This document shows, piece after piece, positions 34,802 through 45,038 of a DNA stretch of 64,000 bases. The DNA lies in assembly GCF_011008845.1 (NCBI RefSeq), contig NZ_JAAIWM010000005.1, forward strand, positions 303,621 through 367,620, read 5' to 3'. The stretch is from Bacillus mesophilus (lineage in GTDB: Bacteria; Bacillota; Bacilli; Bacillales; SA4). Numbering within the stretch: the stretch's first letter is position 1; every line of letters starts with the position of its first letter. The position numbers and the translations under genes are program-made. Below the pieces are notes generated by a model. That model was given only the letters and a program-made list of their open reading frames with translations, made no database searches and was not told where the DNA came from.

Positions 34802-35902
34802 TTATACATTAAATCTGAAGTGAATAACATCTCCATCTTTAACAATATACTCTTTTCCTTCTAAACGAACCTTACCTGCTTCCTTTGCTGCAATCATAGT
34901 TCCGCCTGCAACTAAATCATCATATGAGACTGTCTCTGCACGGATAAATCCACGTTCGAAATCAGTATGAATGATCCCTGCACACTGAGGTGCCTTCATA
35001 CCCTTTCTAAATGTCCAAGCACGAACCTCTTGTTCACCAGCTGTAAAGTATGTCGCTAGCCCTAAAAGGTAGTATGAAGCTCGGATTAGCTGATCTAACC
35101 CAGATTCTTCAATTCCTAGTTCTTCTAAAAATGCTTTCTTCTCTTCTTTGTCTAATTCAGAGATTTCTTCTTCAATCTTAGCACACACAACGATTACTTC
35201 TGCTTCATCGCCTTTAGCATACTCTTTTACCTTTTGAACATAAGGATTCTCAGATGGATCTACCACATCATCTTCCCCTACATTTGCTACATACAAGATA
35301 GGCTTAATTGTTAGCAGGTGTAATCCCTTTACAACCTTTAACTGCTCATCTGAAAACTCAACTGTACGCGCTGTTTTTTCATTTTCAAAGGCTTCCTTTA
35401 GCTTAACAAGTATCTCAAGTTCAAAGGTTGCATCCTTGTCCTTAGACTTCGCCAGTTTCGCGACACGATCAATTCTTTTATCTACTGACTCTAAATCAGC
35501 TAGAATTAACTCCAGATTAATAGTCTCAATATCATCAATTGGATCTACCTTACCTGAGACATGTGTAATATTCTCATCCTCAAAACAACGCACAACCTGA
35601 CAAATTGCATCTACTTGACGGATATGAGAAAGGAATTTATTTCCTAACCCTTCACCTTTACTCGCACCCTTTACAATCCCAGCAATATCAGTAAATTCGA
35701 AAGTTGTTGGTACAGTCTTCTTTGGTTTAACAAGCTCCGTTAATTTATTTAAACGATGATCTGGTACTTCAACGATCCCCACATTTGGATCAATTGTACA
35801 GAACGGATAATTCGCAGACTCTGCACCTGCTTGAGTTATTGCATTGAATAGTGTTGATTTTCCTACGTTAGGTAATCCGACAATTCCAGCTGTTAATGCC
35901 AT
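34802..35902 (-). CDS. ychF: Obg-family ATPase YchF
   Basis: A 366-residue P-loop ATPase of the Obg family (yyaF in B. subtilis). G1 is GLPNVGKST, G3 is DIAGIVKGAS and the nucleotide motif is NVGE in place of NKxD, the change that makes YchF bind ATP. A coiled coil and a TGS domain at the end (WTFRKGMKAPQCAGIIH, KDGDVIHFRFNV) complete it. It binds ribosomes and is linked to stress responses. Stands upstream of rpsF. Confidence 0.96.
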   Translation of the reverse strand: MALTAGIVGLPNVGKSTLFNAITQAGAESANYPFCTIDPNVGIVEVPDHRLNKLTELVKPKKTVPTTFEFTDIAGIVKGASKGEGLGNKFLSHIRQVDAICQVVRCFEDENITHVSGKVDPIDDIETINLELILADLESVDKRIDRVAKLAKSKDKDATFELEILVKLKEAFENEKTARTVEFSDEQLKVVKGLHLLTIKPILYVANVGEDDVVDPSENPYVQKVKEYAKGDEAEVIVVCAKIEEEISELDKEEKKAFLEELGIEESGLDQLIRASYYLLGLATYFTAGEQEVRAWTFRKGMKAPQCAGIIHTDFERGFIRAETVSYDDLVAGGTMIAAKEAGKVRLEGKEYIVKDGDVIHFRFNV

Positions 35903-36371
35903 CTATCCTTCACTCCTCTTTTCAGTAAAACTCTTTATATTAAGTATCATTTTAAACTCACTATTAAGATATATAAAACTTTGCTATATTCTAAAAAATA
36001 GCCCTACGTTAACACTTTAACCTTTACCAATTATAGATACTAGCCATTAAAAAGACAAGCACTTAACAAGAAAAGCTATAATGAGTAGTTGAAGGCAAAC
36101 TAAGTGCGCAACGTCCTGTTGCAACGTTTGCCTGACCTACTTCCTGTAGGCCTCCGACAAGCAAATGTTCCTAAAATAACAAAAGGTGATTTTCCCTTTT
36201 GTTATTTTAGGAACATTTGACCTCGAGGGACTGGGCATTAAAGCTATACAATGGAAAAGCTATAATGCCCCGTTTAGCAACAACAGAACAAAAAGGCTGA
36301 AGCCAGATTACTAGCACTTGGCTAAGTTATCCGCAAATGAAATATTTTTATATACTAACCAATAAAAAAAC
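35903..36371. other. intergenic region with repeat element
   Basis: About 470 bases without a gene between ychF and the molybdopterin enzyme; it holds the ychF promoter region and the hairpin element at 36070-36267. Confidence 0.5.
36070..36267. repeat. hairpin element flanked by 14-bp direct repeats
   Basis: GAAAAGCTATAATG occurs at 36070-36083 and 36254-36267. Between them lie a CGCAACGTCCTGTTGCAACG segment and a perfect 24-bp inverted repeat (arms 36163-36186 and 36195-36218, loop of eight bases). No gene. It looks like a small nonautonomous or REP-type element. Confidence 0.6.
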
Positions 36372-36387
36372 GGTGCCAGTTGGCACC
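36372..36387 (-). terminator. terminator after molybdopterin enzyme
   Basis: GGTGCCA and TGGCACC arms directly behind the stop codon, followed by seven T on the minus strand. Confidence 0.85.
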
Positions 36388-36388
36388 A

Positions 36389-38386
36389 TTAAACTTTTTC
36401 AATATTAACTAGGCAATCATACAGTATGCTACCAAGTCCGTTATCTGAAGGTTCATCAGACGTTAATAAGTTTACTGTTCCACCAAACTTACTCCAGTTT
36501 CCTTCATCTATATTAATTGTCTTCGGATGTGCCTTCTTCATAATCTTAACGGTACCTTCTACATTTCCACGATCATTAAAGACTTTGACCTTATCTTGAT
36601 CCTTCAAACCTATTTCTTCAGCAATATCCTCTGAAACTTCCACTTTAATCTCCTGTATTCCAGCTATTAAATGATAGTTCTGGGAATGATTCGATCTTAG
36701 AGGATGTAACGATAGTAAGGAATAAGGGTACTTCTTTGATAAACCAGGGTTATTTCTCGCTGACTCTCTTGGAAAAGATAATAAAAGTTTCCCAAGTTCT
36801 TCAGTATATCTCGTTGATGTAAACTCATATTTCCCACTTGGAGTTTTAAATTTCTTATCCTCCCACGGAACATCTTTAATTGGCAGTCGAAGGTGATGCT
36901 CCTGTTTCAGCTTTTCTAAAGAGATTCCTTTATCCCGTAGGTTAGATATACCCATTTCTAAAAACTGCTCTCTTGTAAAATTGAACTCTTCTCCGAAGCC
37001 TAATTTGTCTGCTAATCTAGACCATATCCATAAATCTGGTTTTGCCTCACCCGGCGCTTCAACTAATGCTCCTCCATAGTTCACATAACCATGATACATA
37101 GACGCGTAGTAAAGGTCTTCTACCTCAAATGAAGTGGCCACAGGTAAAACATAATCAGCTAAGGACGCTGTATCTGTTAAATATTGCTCCAATACTACAA
37201 CTGTATCAACTGATTCAAAGGCTTTTCTTACTTTATTTGTATCTGGGACTTGTGTTAGTGGATTACCACAAGTCACAACAATCATTTTGATTGGAGGCTC
37301 ACTGGCTGATAATACCTCTTCAGCTTGCTTCATCATCGTAAATTGTCGGCTATGCTTCCTCTTCTTGGGTAGAGTTAATGCTTCATAATTAAAGCTTTGT
37401 CCTACTTGGAGGTTTCCATAGTTTGCTCCTCCACCCGGTATGCCTACATTACCACTCATCGCAATCAATGCGTCGATTGTTCTGATCGTGTTTCCACCAT
37501 TTTCATAGCGTTGCATTCCTAAACCTAGGTACGTCATTGTTGGACCGTTTCCATAAATCTCGGCAAGCATTGTAAATACTTCTTCTGGAATTTCCGAATA
37601 ACTTGAAAGTTCACTTAAGGTAACACTCTCTAACAATTCCTTTACATCAGAGAAGCCAATAGAATAATGATTAATAAAGCTACGATCTTCTAAATTCAGA
37701 CGAAGAACTTCTTTCATAATCCCTAATGCCAAAAATGAATCCATTCCTGGCTTAATAGAAATATAATGATTAGCAATCTTAGCCGTTGCATTATAGATCG
37801 GATCAATTACAATAACCGTTGCACCATTTGATTTAGCTTTTTGGATATATTCATATAAATGCATATTCGTTCTAGCAACGTTTCGTCCCCATATTACAAT
37901 ATGCTTACTATTTAAAATATCTTCAGGCGAGTGGCTGTACGAATCCCCGAAGTCCCACTTTTGAGCCTCTATACCTGCTCCCCAGCATAAACTACCGATT
38001 ACTTCGGTCACACCACCATAGCAATTGAAAAAGCGTTTATCCAAGTTAATCAATAATCCACTATTTGCATAGTCATGACTGTGTAACACAGCTGTTGTTC
38101 CATACTCATCTTTTATACTGCTCATTTGTTGTGCAATCTCTTCTATTGCTTGATTCCATGATATAGGAAGAAATTCGCCATCTATTTTTTTAAGTGGTGT
38201 GGTTACCCTTTGTTTACTATTCGTTCTAGTTTCTAACATTCTACCACGACCACAGATTTTCCCCTTTGTAATGGGATGTTCAGGATCTCCCTCTACTTTT
38301 GCAACCTGACCATTCTCAATCGTTACATTAAACCCACAGCTATCCCAACAATTTAGAGGACATGCCGATTTTACAATTCTCCCCAT
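36389..38386 (-). CDS. yyaE: molybdopterin-dependent oxidoreductase
   Basis: A 665-residue enzyme of the DMSO-reductase family with a bis-MGD molybdenum cofactor. The N-terminus has a [4Fe-4S] site: Cys9-x3-Cys13-x3-Cys17 and a later Cys in KICGRG. MGD-binding segments such as VIVIDPIYN, GNVGIPGGG and the C-terminal molydopterin-dinucleotide domain (from about 545) follow. There is no export signal, so it is cytoplasmic. Position next to ychF matches yyaE of B. subtilis; the substrate is unknown. Confidence 0.9.
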   Translation of the reverse strand: MGRIVKSACPLNCWDSCGFNVTIENGQVAKVEGDPEHPITKGKICGRGRMLETRTNSKQRVTTPLKKIDGEFLPISWNQAIEEIAQQMSSIKDEYGTTAVLHSHDYANSGLLINLDKRFFNCYGGVTEVIGSLCWGAGIEAQKWDFGDSYSHSPEDILNSKHIVIWGRNVARTNMHLYEYIQKAKSNGATVIVIDPIYNATAKIANHYISIKPGMDSFLALGIMKEVLRLNLEDRSFINHYSIGFSDVKELLESVTLSELSSYSEIPEEVFTMLAEIYGNGPTMTYLGLGMQRYENGGNTIRTIDALIAMSGNVGIPGGGANYGNLQVGQSFNYEALTLPKKRKHSRQFTMMKQAEEVLSASEPPIKMIVVTCGNPLTQVPDTNKVRKAFESVDTVVVLEQYLTDTASLADYVLPVATSFEVEDLYYASMYHGYVNYGGALVEAPGEAKPDLWIWSRLADKLGFGEEFNFTREQFLEMGISNLRDKGISLEKLKQEHHLRLPIKDVPWEDKKFKTPSGKYEFTSTRYTEELGKLLLSFPRESARNNPGLSKKYPYSLLSLHPLRSNHSQNYHLIAGIQEIKVEVSEDIAEEIGLKDQDKVKVFNDRGNVEGTVKIMKKAHPKTINIDEGNWSKFGGTVNLLTSDEPSDNGLGSILYDCLVNIEKV

Positions 38387-38408
38387 TTCCTACCTCTCCC
38401 AACTACGC

Positions 38409-38609
38409 TCATTCACCCTCATGCTTTACTAGCATTTTCTTCATCTTTCTCACAAAATCTCTTCTTGGGATTAATACACTATGCTGACACCCTTCACACT
38501 TAATTCTTATATCCATTCCTAAACGGATAATCTTCCACCGATTTGTACCACAAGGATGTTGTTTTTTCATTTCTACAATATCATTAATAGCAAACTCTTT
38601 TTCTTCCAT
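38409..38609 (-). CDS. yyzM: DUF951 protein
   Basis: A 66-residue protein of the DUF951 family with IVEMKKQHPCGTNRWKIIRLGMDIRIKCEGC. The two cysteines and the GxDIRIKC motif suggest metal or nucleic-acid binding; role unknown. The ATG at 38609 follows AAGGAG; an upstream ATG at 38651 lies inside the mscS-type gene and has no clear site. It overlaps nothing and follows the channel gene as in Bacillus. Confidence 0.88.
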   Translation of the reverse strand: MEEKEFAINDIVEMKKQHPCGTNRWKIIRLGMDIRIKCEGCQHSVLIPRRDFVRKMKKMLVKHEGE

Positions 38610-38625
38610 CTCTACTTGCTCCTTC

Positions 38626-39522
38626 TCATCCCTTTTCTTGAAGTTTGCCACTGTTGTCCGCCTCTTCTACTCGGTTATACATCACAACACGTGGGAATGG
38701 AATTTCTATTCCGTTTTCATCTAATTTTATTTTTATTTCTTTTCGAAGAGCTCTCGAGATCGCAAAATGTTTCATCGGCTTTACTTCAGATGTAACCCTC
38801 AGAACAACATCCGATGCCCCTAACATTTGAACTCCTAATAGTTCTGGCGTCTTTACCATATCTTCGTAACGCTTTGGAAGCTCCTCTAATAAGCTTAGGA
38901 TCACTTTCTCAGCTTTACCTATATCACCTTCATACGCAATGCTAATATCCACTATAGCCACGCTATTAGCTATCGAAAAATTCGTGACATCTTGAATACT
39001 TCCGTTTGGCAGAATGTGAATTTCTCCTGTAAAGCTTTTAATTTTAGTAATTCTGAGTCCGATCTCTTCCACTGTTCCTTCAAACGTTCCAGTCCGGATA
39101 TAGTCACCCACGGAGAATTGATCCTCAAAAATAATGAAAAACCCTGTAATGATATCACGTACTAGATTTTGAGCTCCAAAACCAATTGCTAATCCTGCTA
39201 CACCAGCTCCAGCAAGTAATGCAGTAACATCAATTGTAAAAACCTCTAACACCATTATAAACGCTATAAAGTAAATGACATATGTTAAAATATTGTCTAA
39301 TAATCTCGTTAGCGTAGCCTCTCTACGTTCTGAAACACGTAAGGGGCTTTTTGTTCGAATTTTAAAGATATTGTGTAAGGCAACCTTCCCAATTCTGATT
39401 AAAACTCCAGCCACAATAAAAATTAACAAAACCTTGATAAAGCCTTGACCAATCCCCACCCAAATAGCAGGATCTGTCATGTAATTCATAAAAGACTGAT
39501 ATGCCTCTTTAAGAACATTCAT
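38626..39522 (-). CDS. MscS-family small-conductance mechanosensitive channel
   Basis: A 298-residue channel protein: three membrane spans in residues 20-130, the pore-lining TM3 with GAGVAGLAIGFGAQNLVRDIITGFFII, the beta domain with GDYIRTGTFEGTVEEIGLR, and the C-terminal alpha/beta vestibule. It opens under membrane tension and releases solutes in hypoosmotic shock. It lies between a YkvI-type transporter and yyzM; related to YkuT-type channels. Confidence 0.93.
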   Translation of the reverse strand: MNVLKEAYQSFMNYMTDPAIWVGIGQGFIKVLLIFIVAGVLIRIGKVALHNIFKIRTKSPLRVSERREATLTRLLDNILTYVIYFIAFIMVLEVFTIDVTALLAGAGVAGLAIGFGAQNLVRDIITGFFIIFEDQFSVGDYIRTGTFEGTVEEIGLRITKIKSFTGEIHILPNGSIQDVTNFSIANSVAIVDISIAYEGDIGKAEKVILSLLEELPKRYEDMVKTPELLGVQMLGASDVVLRVTSEVKPMKHFAISRALRKEIKIKLDENGIEIPFPRVVMYNRVEEADNSGKLQEKG

Positions 39523-39623
39523 AGTTGTTTCCTTTCTCGATATATAGCTTTAGTTAATATGTTTACACTCTTATCAATTCCTTTTGTAGAGTATAATCAC
39601 TTTTCTATATCATATCAAAAAAT

Positions 39624-40643
39624 TTATTCCCACTTATAATGATTTGCAATCGGATAGATTAGAATGGCAGCAACTAAATATAGATTAATTAATCCGTAGA
39701 TTGGATATAGAACTGCTACTAGTGTAGAAAATCCAAATTTAGTTAGTGGAATCATGATGACGATGATGAAAAGCGCAACTAACCAGGTCGGCATTTGTAA
39801 GTATTGTCGTAGTCTTGATGTTAAACCAAAGATTCCAGAAGCAGCCGTTGTAAATATAGCCGTCCATAACAAGATTGTCATTAGAATAATCATACTATAA
39901 GGGTAGTCCTTTAAAATTGCAAAAAGAGGAATTTCATAGAGAACAATTTCATTACTTACCTGAAGTAATGACTGGTTATAAAAGAATGCAATTCCCCCTA
40001 ATATCAACCCACTTCCCACACTAGCAATAATTGCCTCATTTTTATCCTTCATTTCCTTACCAATTGCTCCAACAACTGCAATAAGAGCAATGACATTTAA
40101 AGCTGTAAAAGTAAAGGCAGAAGGCCAATTAGACTGCTTGGTCCACTCATATCCGATGCTAGAAGGACTTTTTAACATAAACGTTATAATCGTTCCTAAT
40201 AACCCTATGATTAATAACGGGATAATGACTGCATTTAAGGAGGTCATCCCCCTTATATTCCATATGAATAAGATTACTAATAGGCATGAGAAAATGACAA
40301 TTCCAATCCAATAAGGAATATGGAAGATTTCGATTGCCGCTCCACCACCTGCTAACATTACCATAGTGGTAGTAAAAAGATAAAAAATAATGACAATATC
40401 ATATACACTAGATAGTTTAGTCCCTATTAATTTATTTAAAACGGGTAAAAAGTGCTCTGTTTTCTCTTCAAAGCTTATTTTCATAATAACATAGCAACAT
40501 ATAGAAAATAATATCGTAAATAGAAGAATAGCAAGTCCACTTTCAGCACCAAAAAACTGCCATAACTCTCTCCCCGATGCATACCCCGCACCTATCATCG
40601 TTCCTAAAATTAGAAACATCCATTTAATCCCGTTTCTCCACAA
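39624..40643 (-). CDS. YkvI-family membrane transporter
   Basis: A 339-residue protein with about ten membrane spans and the pattern of YkvI proteins, distant relatives of the amino-acid/cation APC superfamily: LGTMIGAGYASGRELWQFFG near the start is diagnostic. The start is a TTG nine bases after AAGGAGG. Substrate unknown. It is divergent from yyaC and is not part of the usual B. subtilis order here. Confidence 0.8.
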   Translation of the reverse strand: MWRNGIKWMFLILGTMIGAGYASGRELWQFFGAESGLAILLFTILFSICCYVIMKISFEEKTEHFLPVLNKLIGTKLSSVYDIVIIFYLFTTTMVMLAGGGAAIEIFHIPYWIGIVIFSCLLVILFIWNIRGMTSLNAVIIPLLIIGLLGTIITFMLKSPSSIGYEWTKQSNWPSAFTFTALNVIALIAVVGAIGKEMKDKNEAIIASVGSGLILGGIAFFYNQSLLQVSNEIVLYEIPLFAILKDYPYSMIILMTILLWTAIFTTAASGIFGLTSRLRQYLQMPTWLVALFIIVIMIPLTKFGFSTLVAVLYPIYGLINLYLVAAILIYPIANHYKWE

Positions 40644-40755
40644 TGCAATCTGCCTCCTTAGAACCTCTAGTTAATTTGTTCGAAATTAAATCATTATGTA
40701 TAGAATGAAAATTTTATCCGTATACTGTTACTACTATTATTAAGGAGTGGAATCT

Positions 40756-41373
40756 ATGAATCTAAGACCTAACTTTTTTGAAAAGAAAGGTGGGGAATCA
40801 AAAATCAACTTCGATGAAGATGGTGCCTCCACTAAAATCGCAAAAGAGATTGTAAGCCATCTACCCACTCGTTCACATACTCCAATAGCAATTGTCTGTA
40901 TAGGGACTGATCGTTCAACAGGTGACGCGCTAGGGCCCCTTATTGGCACGAAATTAGAAGAAAAGGGTTCACCTCTTTTTCATGTATACGGGACACTAGA
41001 CGATCCTATTCATGCTGTTAATTTAGAAGACCAGCTAAAGTTGATAAATTCAGAACTAAACTCCCCTTTTATTATTGGTATTGATGCATGCTTAGGTAGG
41101 TTAAAAAGTGTCGGAGTCATTACAGTTGGAGATGGGCCTGTTAAGCCAGGTGCAGGAGTAAAAAAAGAATTACCACCAGTTGGGGATATTCACATTACTG
41201 GCATTGTAAATGTTAGTGGTTTTATGGAGTTCTTTGTTCTACAGAATACACGCTTAAACCTAGTCATGAAAATGGCTTCGATTATATCAGAGGGAATTTT
41301 CGAGGCAAGCTTATTATACAAACGAAAACTAATAACAAGTAAACGAAGTGTCGAGCAGTTAAAGCAGATCTAA
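40756..41373 (+). CDS. yyaC: spore protease-like protein YyaC
   Basis: A 205-residue protein of the DUF1256/YyaC family, which resembles the germination protease GPR; in B. subtilis it is a sporulation protein. CIGTDRSTGDALGPLIG (around residue 55) and FIIGIDACLGRLKSVG are the conserved segments. ATG 40756 follows AAGGAGTGG. It is the only plus-strand gene between the island and dnaA. Confidence 0.93.
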   Translation: MNLRPNFFEKKGGESKINFDEDGASTKIAKEIVSHLPTRSHTPIAIVCIGTDRSTGDALGPLIGTKLEEKGSPLFHVYGTLDDPIHAVNLEDQLKLINSELNSPFIIGIDACLGRLKSVGVITVGDGPVKPGAGVKKELPPVGDIHITGIVNVSGFMEFFVLQNTRLNLVMKMASIISEGIFEASLLYKRKLITSKRSVEQLKQI

Positions 41374-41414
41374 TTTTCACTTTTACCTATCTTTATAGAA
41401 TTCCATTCCATATA

Positions 41415-41451
41415 AAAACTCTTCTTCTGTAACTAATAGAAGAAGAGTTTT
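41415..41451. terminator. bidirectional terminator between convergent genes
   Basis: AAAACTCTTCTTCT and its complement, 14 bp perfect, with T-runs on both sides, between yyaC (+) and the DUF554 gene (-). Confidence 0.88.
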
Positions 41452-41462
41452 TATCAAGTTTA

Positions 41463-42164
41463 TTATATAAAATATAAAATCGTCACTATTAATGCAACTA
41501 CGAGAATACTCGGCAGTAAATTCGCTACCCTTATTTTAGTTATGTTCAATATGTTTAATCCAATTGCCAAGATCATTAGACCACCTGTAGAGGTCATCTC
41601 TACGATAAAAGAGTTCATTAACTCTGTTGGTACTACTTGTTCTATTTGATTCGCAAACAAAGCAATAGAACCTTGATATAACATAACAGGTATCGCGGAG
41701 AACATTACTCCTATTCCCAGCGTTGTTGTTAAAATAATACTAGTAAAGCCGTCAATTAGGGACTTTGTATAGAGAACTCTATGATCCTGCCTTAGTCCAC
41801 TATCAAGGGATCCAATAATCGCTAATGCCCCGATAACAAATATGAGTGTAGCTGTGACAAATCCTTTAGCTATTTCACCTTTTGCTCTTTTACCAATCTT
41901 TCTTTCTAACCATTGACCAAGGTTTTCTAGCTTTTGATCTAAATCAATGTATTCTCCAATTATTGCACCTACTACTAAGCTCACAATCACAACAAGGAAT
42001 TGTTCACTCTTCAATCCCATTTGAATCCCAAGCAATGAAACCGATAAACCAATACCTTGCATAACTGTATGTTTTACCTTTTCAGGTATTCTTGAGAGAA
42101 AACTCCCAATTACAGTCCCTAAAATAATACATAGACCATTAACAATTGTTCCTAATAAGACCAT
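41463..42164 (-). CDS. DUF554 membrane protein
   Basis: A 233-residue protein with six to seven membrane spans, starting GTIVNGLCIILGTVIGSFL and containing GAIIGEYIDLDQKLENLG, features of the DUF554 (YdfK/YqgA) family. Transport function is presumed but not known. It lies downstream of spo0J with a gap of about 90 bases. Confidence 0.88.
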   Translation of the reverse strand: MVLLGTIVNGLCIILGTVIGSFLSRIPEKVKHTVMQGIGLSVSLLGIQMGLKSEQFLVVIVSLVVGAIIGEYIDLDQKLENLGQWLERKIGKRAKGEIAKGFVTATLIFVIGALAIIGSLDSGLRQDHRVLYTKSLIDGFTSIILTTTLGIGVMFSAIPVMLYQGSIALFANQIEQVVPTELMNSFIVEMTSTGGLMILAIGLNILNITKIRVANLLPSILVVALIVTILYFI

Positions 42165-42255
42165 GCTGTTCTCCTTTAATCACTTGTCCCTATTTACTTA
42201 ATAACTTGTCATAATTAAAAAAATAACCACATAGACTAGTGGTTATAGAGAAGTT

Positions 42256-43104
42256 TTATTCCATAGCATCTAAAAGTTCTAATATTCGATTCAGATCATC
42301 TGGAGAGAAAAATTCAATTTCAATCTTACCCTTTTTCTTAGATTGTTTAATAGAAACAGATGTTCCGAATTTCTCTCTAAGTACAGTTTCTCTCTCTTTT
42401 ATAAATACATTCTTCTCTTTTTTAGGCTTCAATGTTTCACGTGAAACATTTTCATTTAATTGATTTACCAGATGTTCAAGCTGGCGGACATTCAACTGCT
42501 CTGAAAGAATCTTTTCAACAACTGTATTTAACTTTTCTTTCTTTCTTAGTCCTAATAATGCTCGCCCATGTCCCATTGATAACTTACCTTCAGATATAAA
42601 CATTCTCACTGTTTCAGGTAGTGATAATAGTCGAATATGGTTTGCAATATGAGGTCTGCTTTTACCCAAACGTTTAGCCAACTGTTCTTGTGTTAAATCT
42701 AACTGTTCAATAAGAGATTGATAAGCCTGTGCTTCTTCAATAGGAGTTAAGTCTTCTCGCTGAAGATTTTCTAATAGAGCAAGCTCCATCATTTCCTGTT
42801 CTGTTAGTTCTCTTACTACAACAGGTATTGATTCTAATCCAGCAGCCTTTGCAGCACGGTAGCGTCTTTCCCCAACTACAATTTCGTACCCTTTAATGCT
42901 TTTTCTAACAATAATTGGTTGCAAAATTCCATGCTGAATGATGGATTCCTTTAATTCCTGAATAGCTTCTTCTTGGAAATGTTTTCGTGGCTGATAAGGA
43001 TTAGGTCGTATATCCTTCAGCTTAATTTCCTGGACAATCTCTTCTTTCTTAAGATTAACATCAGGGAAAAAAGCATTGATCCCTTTTCCAAGTCCTTTAG
43101 CCAT
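42256..43104 (-). CDS. spo0J: chromosome-partitioning protein ParB / Spo0J
   Basis: A 282-residue ParB CTPase clamp. The N-terminal ParB/Srx domain has [11 protein letters not shown] and [12 protein letters not shown] (about 70-82), the central helix-turn-helix has [23 protein letters not shown], and the C-terminal dimer domain ends the protein. It loads at parS and recruits SMC condensin. It starts inside the end of soj (8-base overlap), and a parS site lies inside the gene. Confidence 0.98.
   Translation of the reverse strand: MAKGLGKGINAFFPDVNLKKEEIVQEIKLKDIRPNPYQPRKHFQEEAIQELKESIIQHGILQPIIVRKSIKGYEIVVGERRYRAAKAAGLESIPVVVRELTEQEMMELALLENLQREDLTPIEEAQAYQSLIEQLDLTQEQLAKRLGKSRPHIANHIRLLSLPETVRMFISEGKLSMGHGRALLGLRKKEKLNTVVEKILSEQLNVRQLEHLVNQLNENVSRETLKPKKEKNVFIKERETVLREKFGTSVSIKQSKKKGKIEIEFFSPDDLNRILELLDAME
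42433..42448. promoter_or_regulatory. parS site
   Basis: TGTTTCACGTGAAACA, the perfect 16-bp ParB-binding palindrome, located within the spo0J coding sequence as in B. subtilis. Confidence 0.97.
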
Positions 43105-43858
43105 TTGCCATCACTTCCTTTGCAAGATCTAGATACACTTCTGCTCCTCTTGACTTCGGATCGTAAATAATGATTGGTTTTCCATGACTAGGTGCTTCAC
43201 TTAAACGAATATTACGAGGTATGATAGATTGATATACCTTTTCTTGGAAGTACTTTTTGACTTCGTCGATTACTTGAATACCCAAATTTGTACGGGCATC
43301 TAACATTGTTAGTAAAACACCTTCGATCATTAGATCTGTGTTAAGATGCTTTTGAACTAAACGAACTGTGTTTAAGAGCTGACTTAGTCCTTCTAACGCG
43401 TAATATTCACATTGTACTGGGATTAATACTGAATTCGATGCTGTTAATGAATTAATTGTAAGTAACCCCAGAGAAGGAGGGCAATCTATGATGATATAAT
43501 CATACTGCGCTTCCACTGCTTCTAAAGCTCTCTTTAATCTAACTTCCCTTGAAATAGTAGGAACTAATTCTATTTCAGCCCCAGCTAATTGAATGGTTGC
43601 TGGAATAATATATAAATTCTCTACATCCGTTGGCTTTACTACATCTTTTGCATTGGCATCTTCAACTAATACGTCATATATACAAGAATCCACGTCAGCC
43701 TTCTCAATACCCACGCCACTAGTGGCATTTCCTTGAGGATCTATATCAACTAGGAGTACCTTCTTACCTAAATAAGCTAAACAAGCTCCTAAGTTCACCG
43801 ATGTAGTGGTTTTTCCAACTCCACCCTTTTGGTTTGCAATTGATATGATTTTTGCCAC
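43097..43858 (-). CDS. soj: chromosome-partitioning ATPase ParA / Soj
   Basis: A 253-residue deviant Walker ATPase: [16 protein letters not shown] holds the signature lysine, [10 protein letters not shown] is switch I and [10 protein letters not shown] switch II. It binds DNA as an ATP dimer, responds to Spo0J and regulates DnaA. The GTG at 43858, five bases after AGGTGA, is preferred to the upstream frame start because it gives the family-typical M-A-K-I-I-S-I N-terminus. Confidence 0.98.
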   Translation of the reverse strand: MAKIISIANQKGGVGKTTTSVNLGACLAYLGKKVLLVDIDPQGNATSGVGIEKADVDSCIYDVLVEDANAKDVVKPTDVENLYIIPATIQLAGAEIELVPTISREVRLKRALEAVEAQYDYIIIDCPPSLGLLTINSLTASNSVLIPVQCEYYALEGLSQLLNTVRLVQKHLNTDLMIEGVLLTMLDARTNLGIQVIDEVKKYFQEKVYQSIIPRNIRLSEAPSHGKPIIIYDPKSRGAEVYLDLAKEVMANG

Positions 43859-44030
43859 GGTGTCACCTACTTTCGAATCTAACAAATTATCTATTAACTA
43901 TATCATTTTATCATGAAAATTATAAAAGTGAGTTTAATTTGCTAATTTTTTTTAGTAAATGATTCAATATACACAAATCCGGTGAACTTTCTTACTTAAA
44001 TACTTTTAAAAAAAAGATCAAATAAAAAAA

Positions 44031-44048
44031 AACCCCTTTCTTGGGGCT
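44031..44048 (-). terminator. terminator after noc
   Basis: CCCC and GGGG arms with a T-run of nine on the minus strand, ten bases past the noc stop. Confidence 0.75.
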
Positions 44049-44058
44049 CATTAATCTA

Positions 44059-44919
44059 TTATTTCTTTTGTATTTTAATTGTAATTTGGTAGTATTCTTC
44101 AAACTCTTCTTCAGTGGAGTCTAACTCAACGCCGTTATCTTGCACCATTGTAAGTGATTGGCGAATTGTATTCATAGCAATCCTCATATCCTTACTAAAT
44201 GCTTTTCGTTTAGGTTTTGGTTTTTTAACCAATTCCTCCATTAATCTATTAACCTTGTTTTCGGTTTGTTTAACATTATATTGATGTTCTATTATTTCAT
44301 TTAATAATTTGATTTGTTTTTCAGGATCTTTTAAAGGTATAAGTGCTCTTGCATGTCTTTCAGTAATTTGTTTTTGTAATAGTGCCTGTTGGACTTCTTC
44401 AGGAAGTTTTAATAAACGAAGCTTGTTTGCTACAGTAGACTGACCCTTACCAAGTCTTTGTGCTAAAGCTTCTTGTGTTAAATTATGAAGTTCAAGTAAC
44501 TTAGCATAAGCGACAGCTTCTTCGATAACAGATAGCTCTTCTCTCTGTAAGTTCTCGATTAACGCAACGGATGCTGTCTCGGCATCATTAAATTCTTTGA
44601 TAATTGCCGGGATTGTCTCCCAACCTAATTTTGTAACAGCTCTAAATCTTCTTTCACCTGCAATAATTTCATATTTTCCTTGTTCATATTCACGAACAAC
44701 GATAGGTTGAATAATTCCATGTGTACGAATGGTTAGAGACAGTTCACTAATTTTGTCATTGTCAAATACAGTACGAGGTTGAAATCTATTCGGTACAATA
44801 TCTGATAACGGTAGCTTCTTAATTTCTTCATTTTCTACCTTATCAATTTTCTCTATCTTTTCGATTACCTCAACTTCTTTTTCCCCAATACCAAATATCT
44901 TTGAAAAAGGACTTTTCAT
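44059..44919 (-). CDS. noc: nucleoid occlusion protein Noc
   Basis: A 286-residue ParB paralogue: an N-terminal amphipathic membrane-binding segment ([11 protein letters not shown]), the CTP domain with VPNRFQPRT and [12 protein letters not shown], and an HTH with [23 protein letters not shown]. It binds NBS sites and blocks FtsZ assembly over the chromosome. It is set apart from spo0J by soj, between rsmG and soj as in Bacillus. Confidence 0.97.
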   Translation of the reverse strand: MKSPFSKIFGIGEKEVEVIEKIEKIDKVENEEIKKLPLSDIVPNRFQPRTVFDNDKISELSLTIRTHGIIQPIVVREYEQGKYEIIAGERRFRAVTKLGWETIPAIIKEFNDAETASVALIENLQREELSVIEEAVAYAKLLELHNLTQEALAQRLGKGQSTVANKLRLLKLPEEVQQALLQKQITERHARALIPLKDPEKQIKLLNEIIEHQYNVKQTENKVNRLMEELVKKPKPKRKAFSKDMRIAMNTIRQSLTMVQDNGVELDSTEEEFEEYYQITIKIQKK

Positions 44920-44989
44920 CCTCTACACCACCTTTAGGAACTCCTCATTATATATTCGATGCAATCCTGCTACTTTCCTGCTAAGAGAA

Positions 44990-45005
44990 TGTTTCACGTG
45001 AAACA
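44990..45005. promoter_or_regulatory. parS site
   Basis: A second perfect TGTTTCACGTGAAACA, in the short gap between rsmG and noc. Confidence 0.97.
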
Positions 45006-45038
45006 TTCTAGGGATTTGTTATCAGATAACATATAAGA

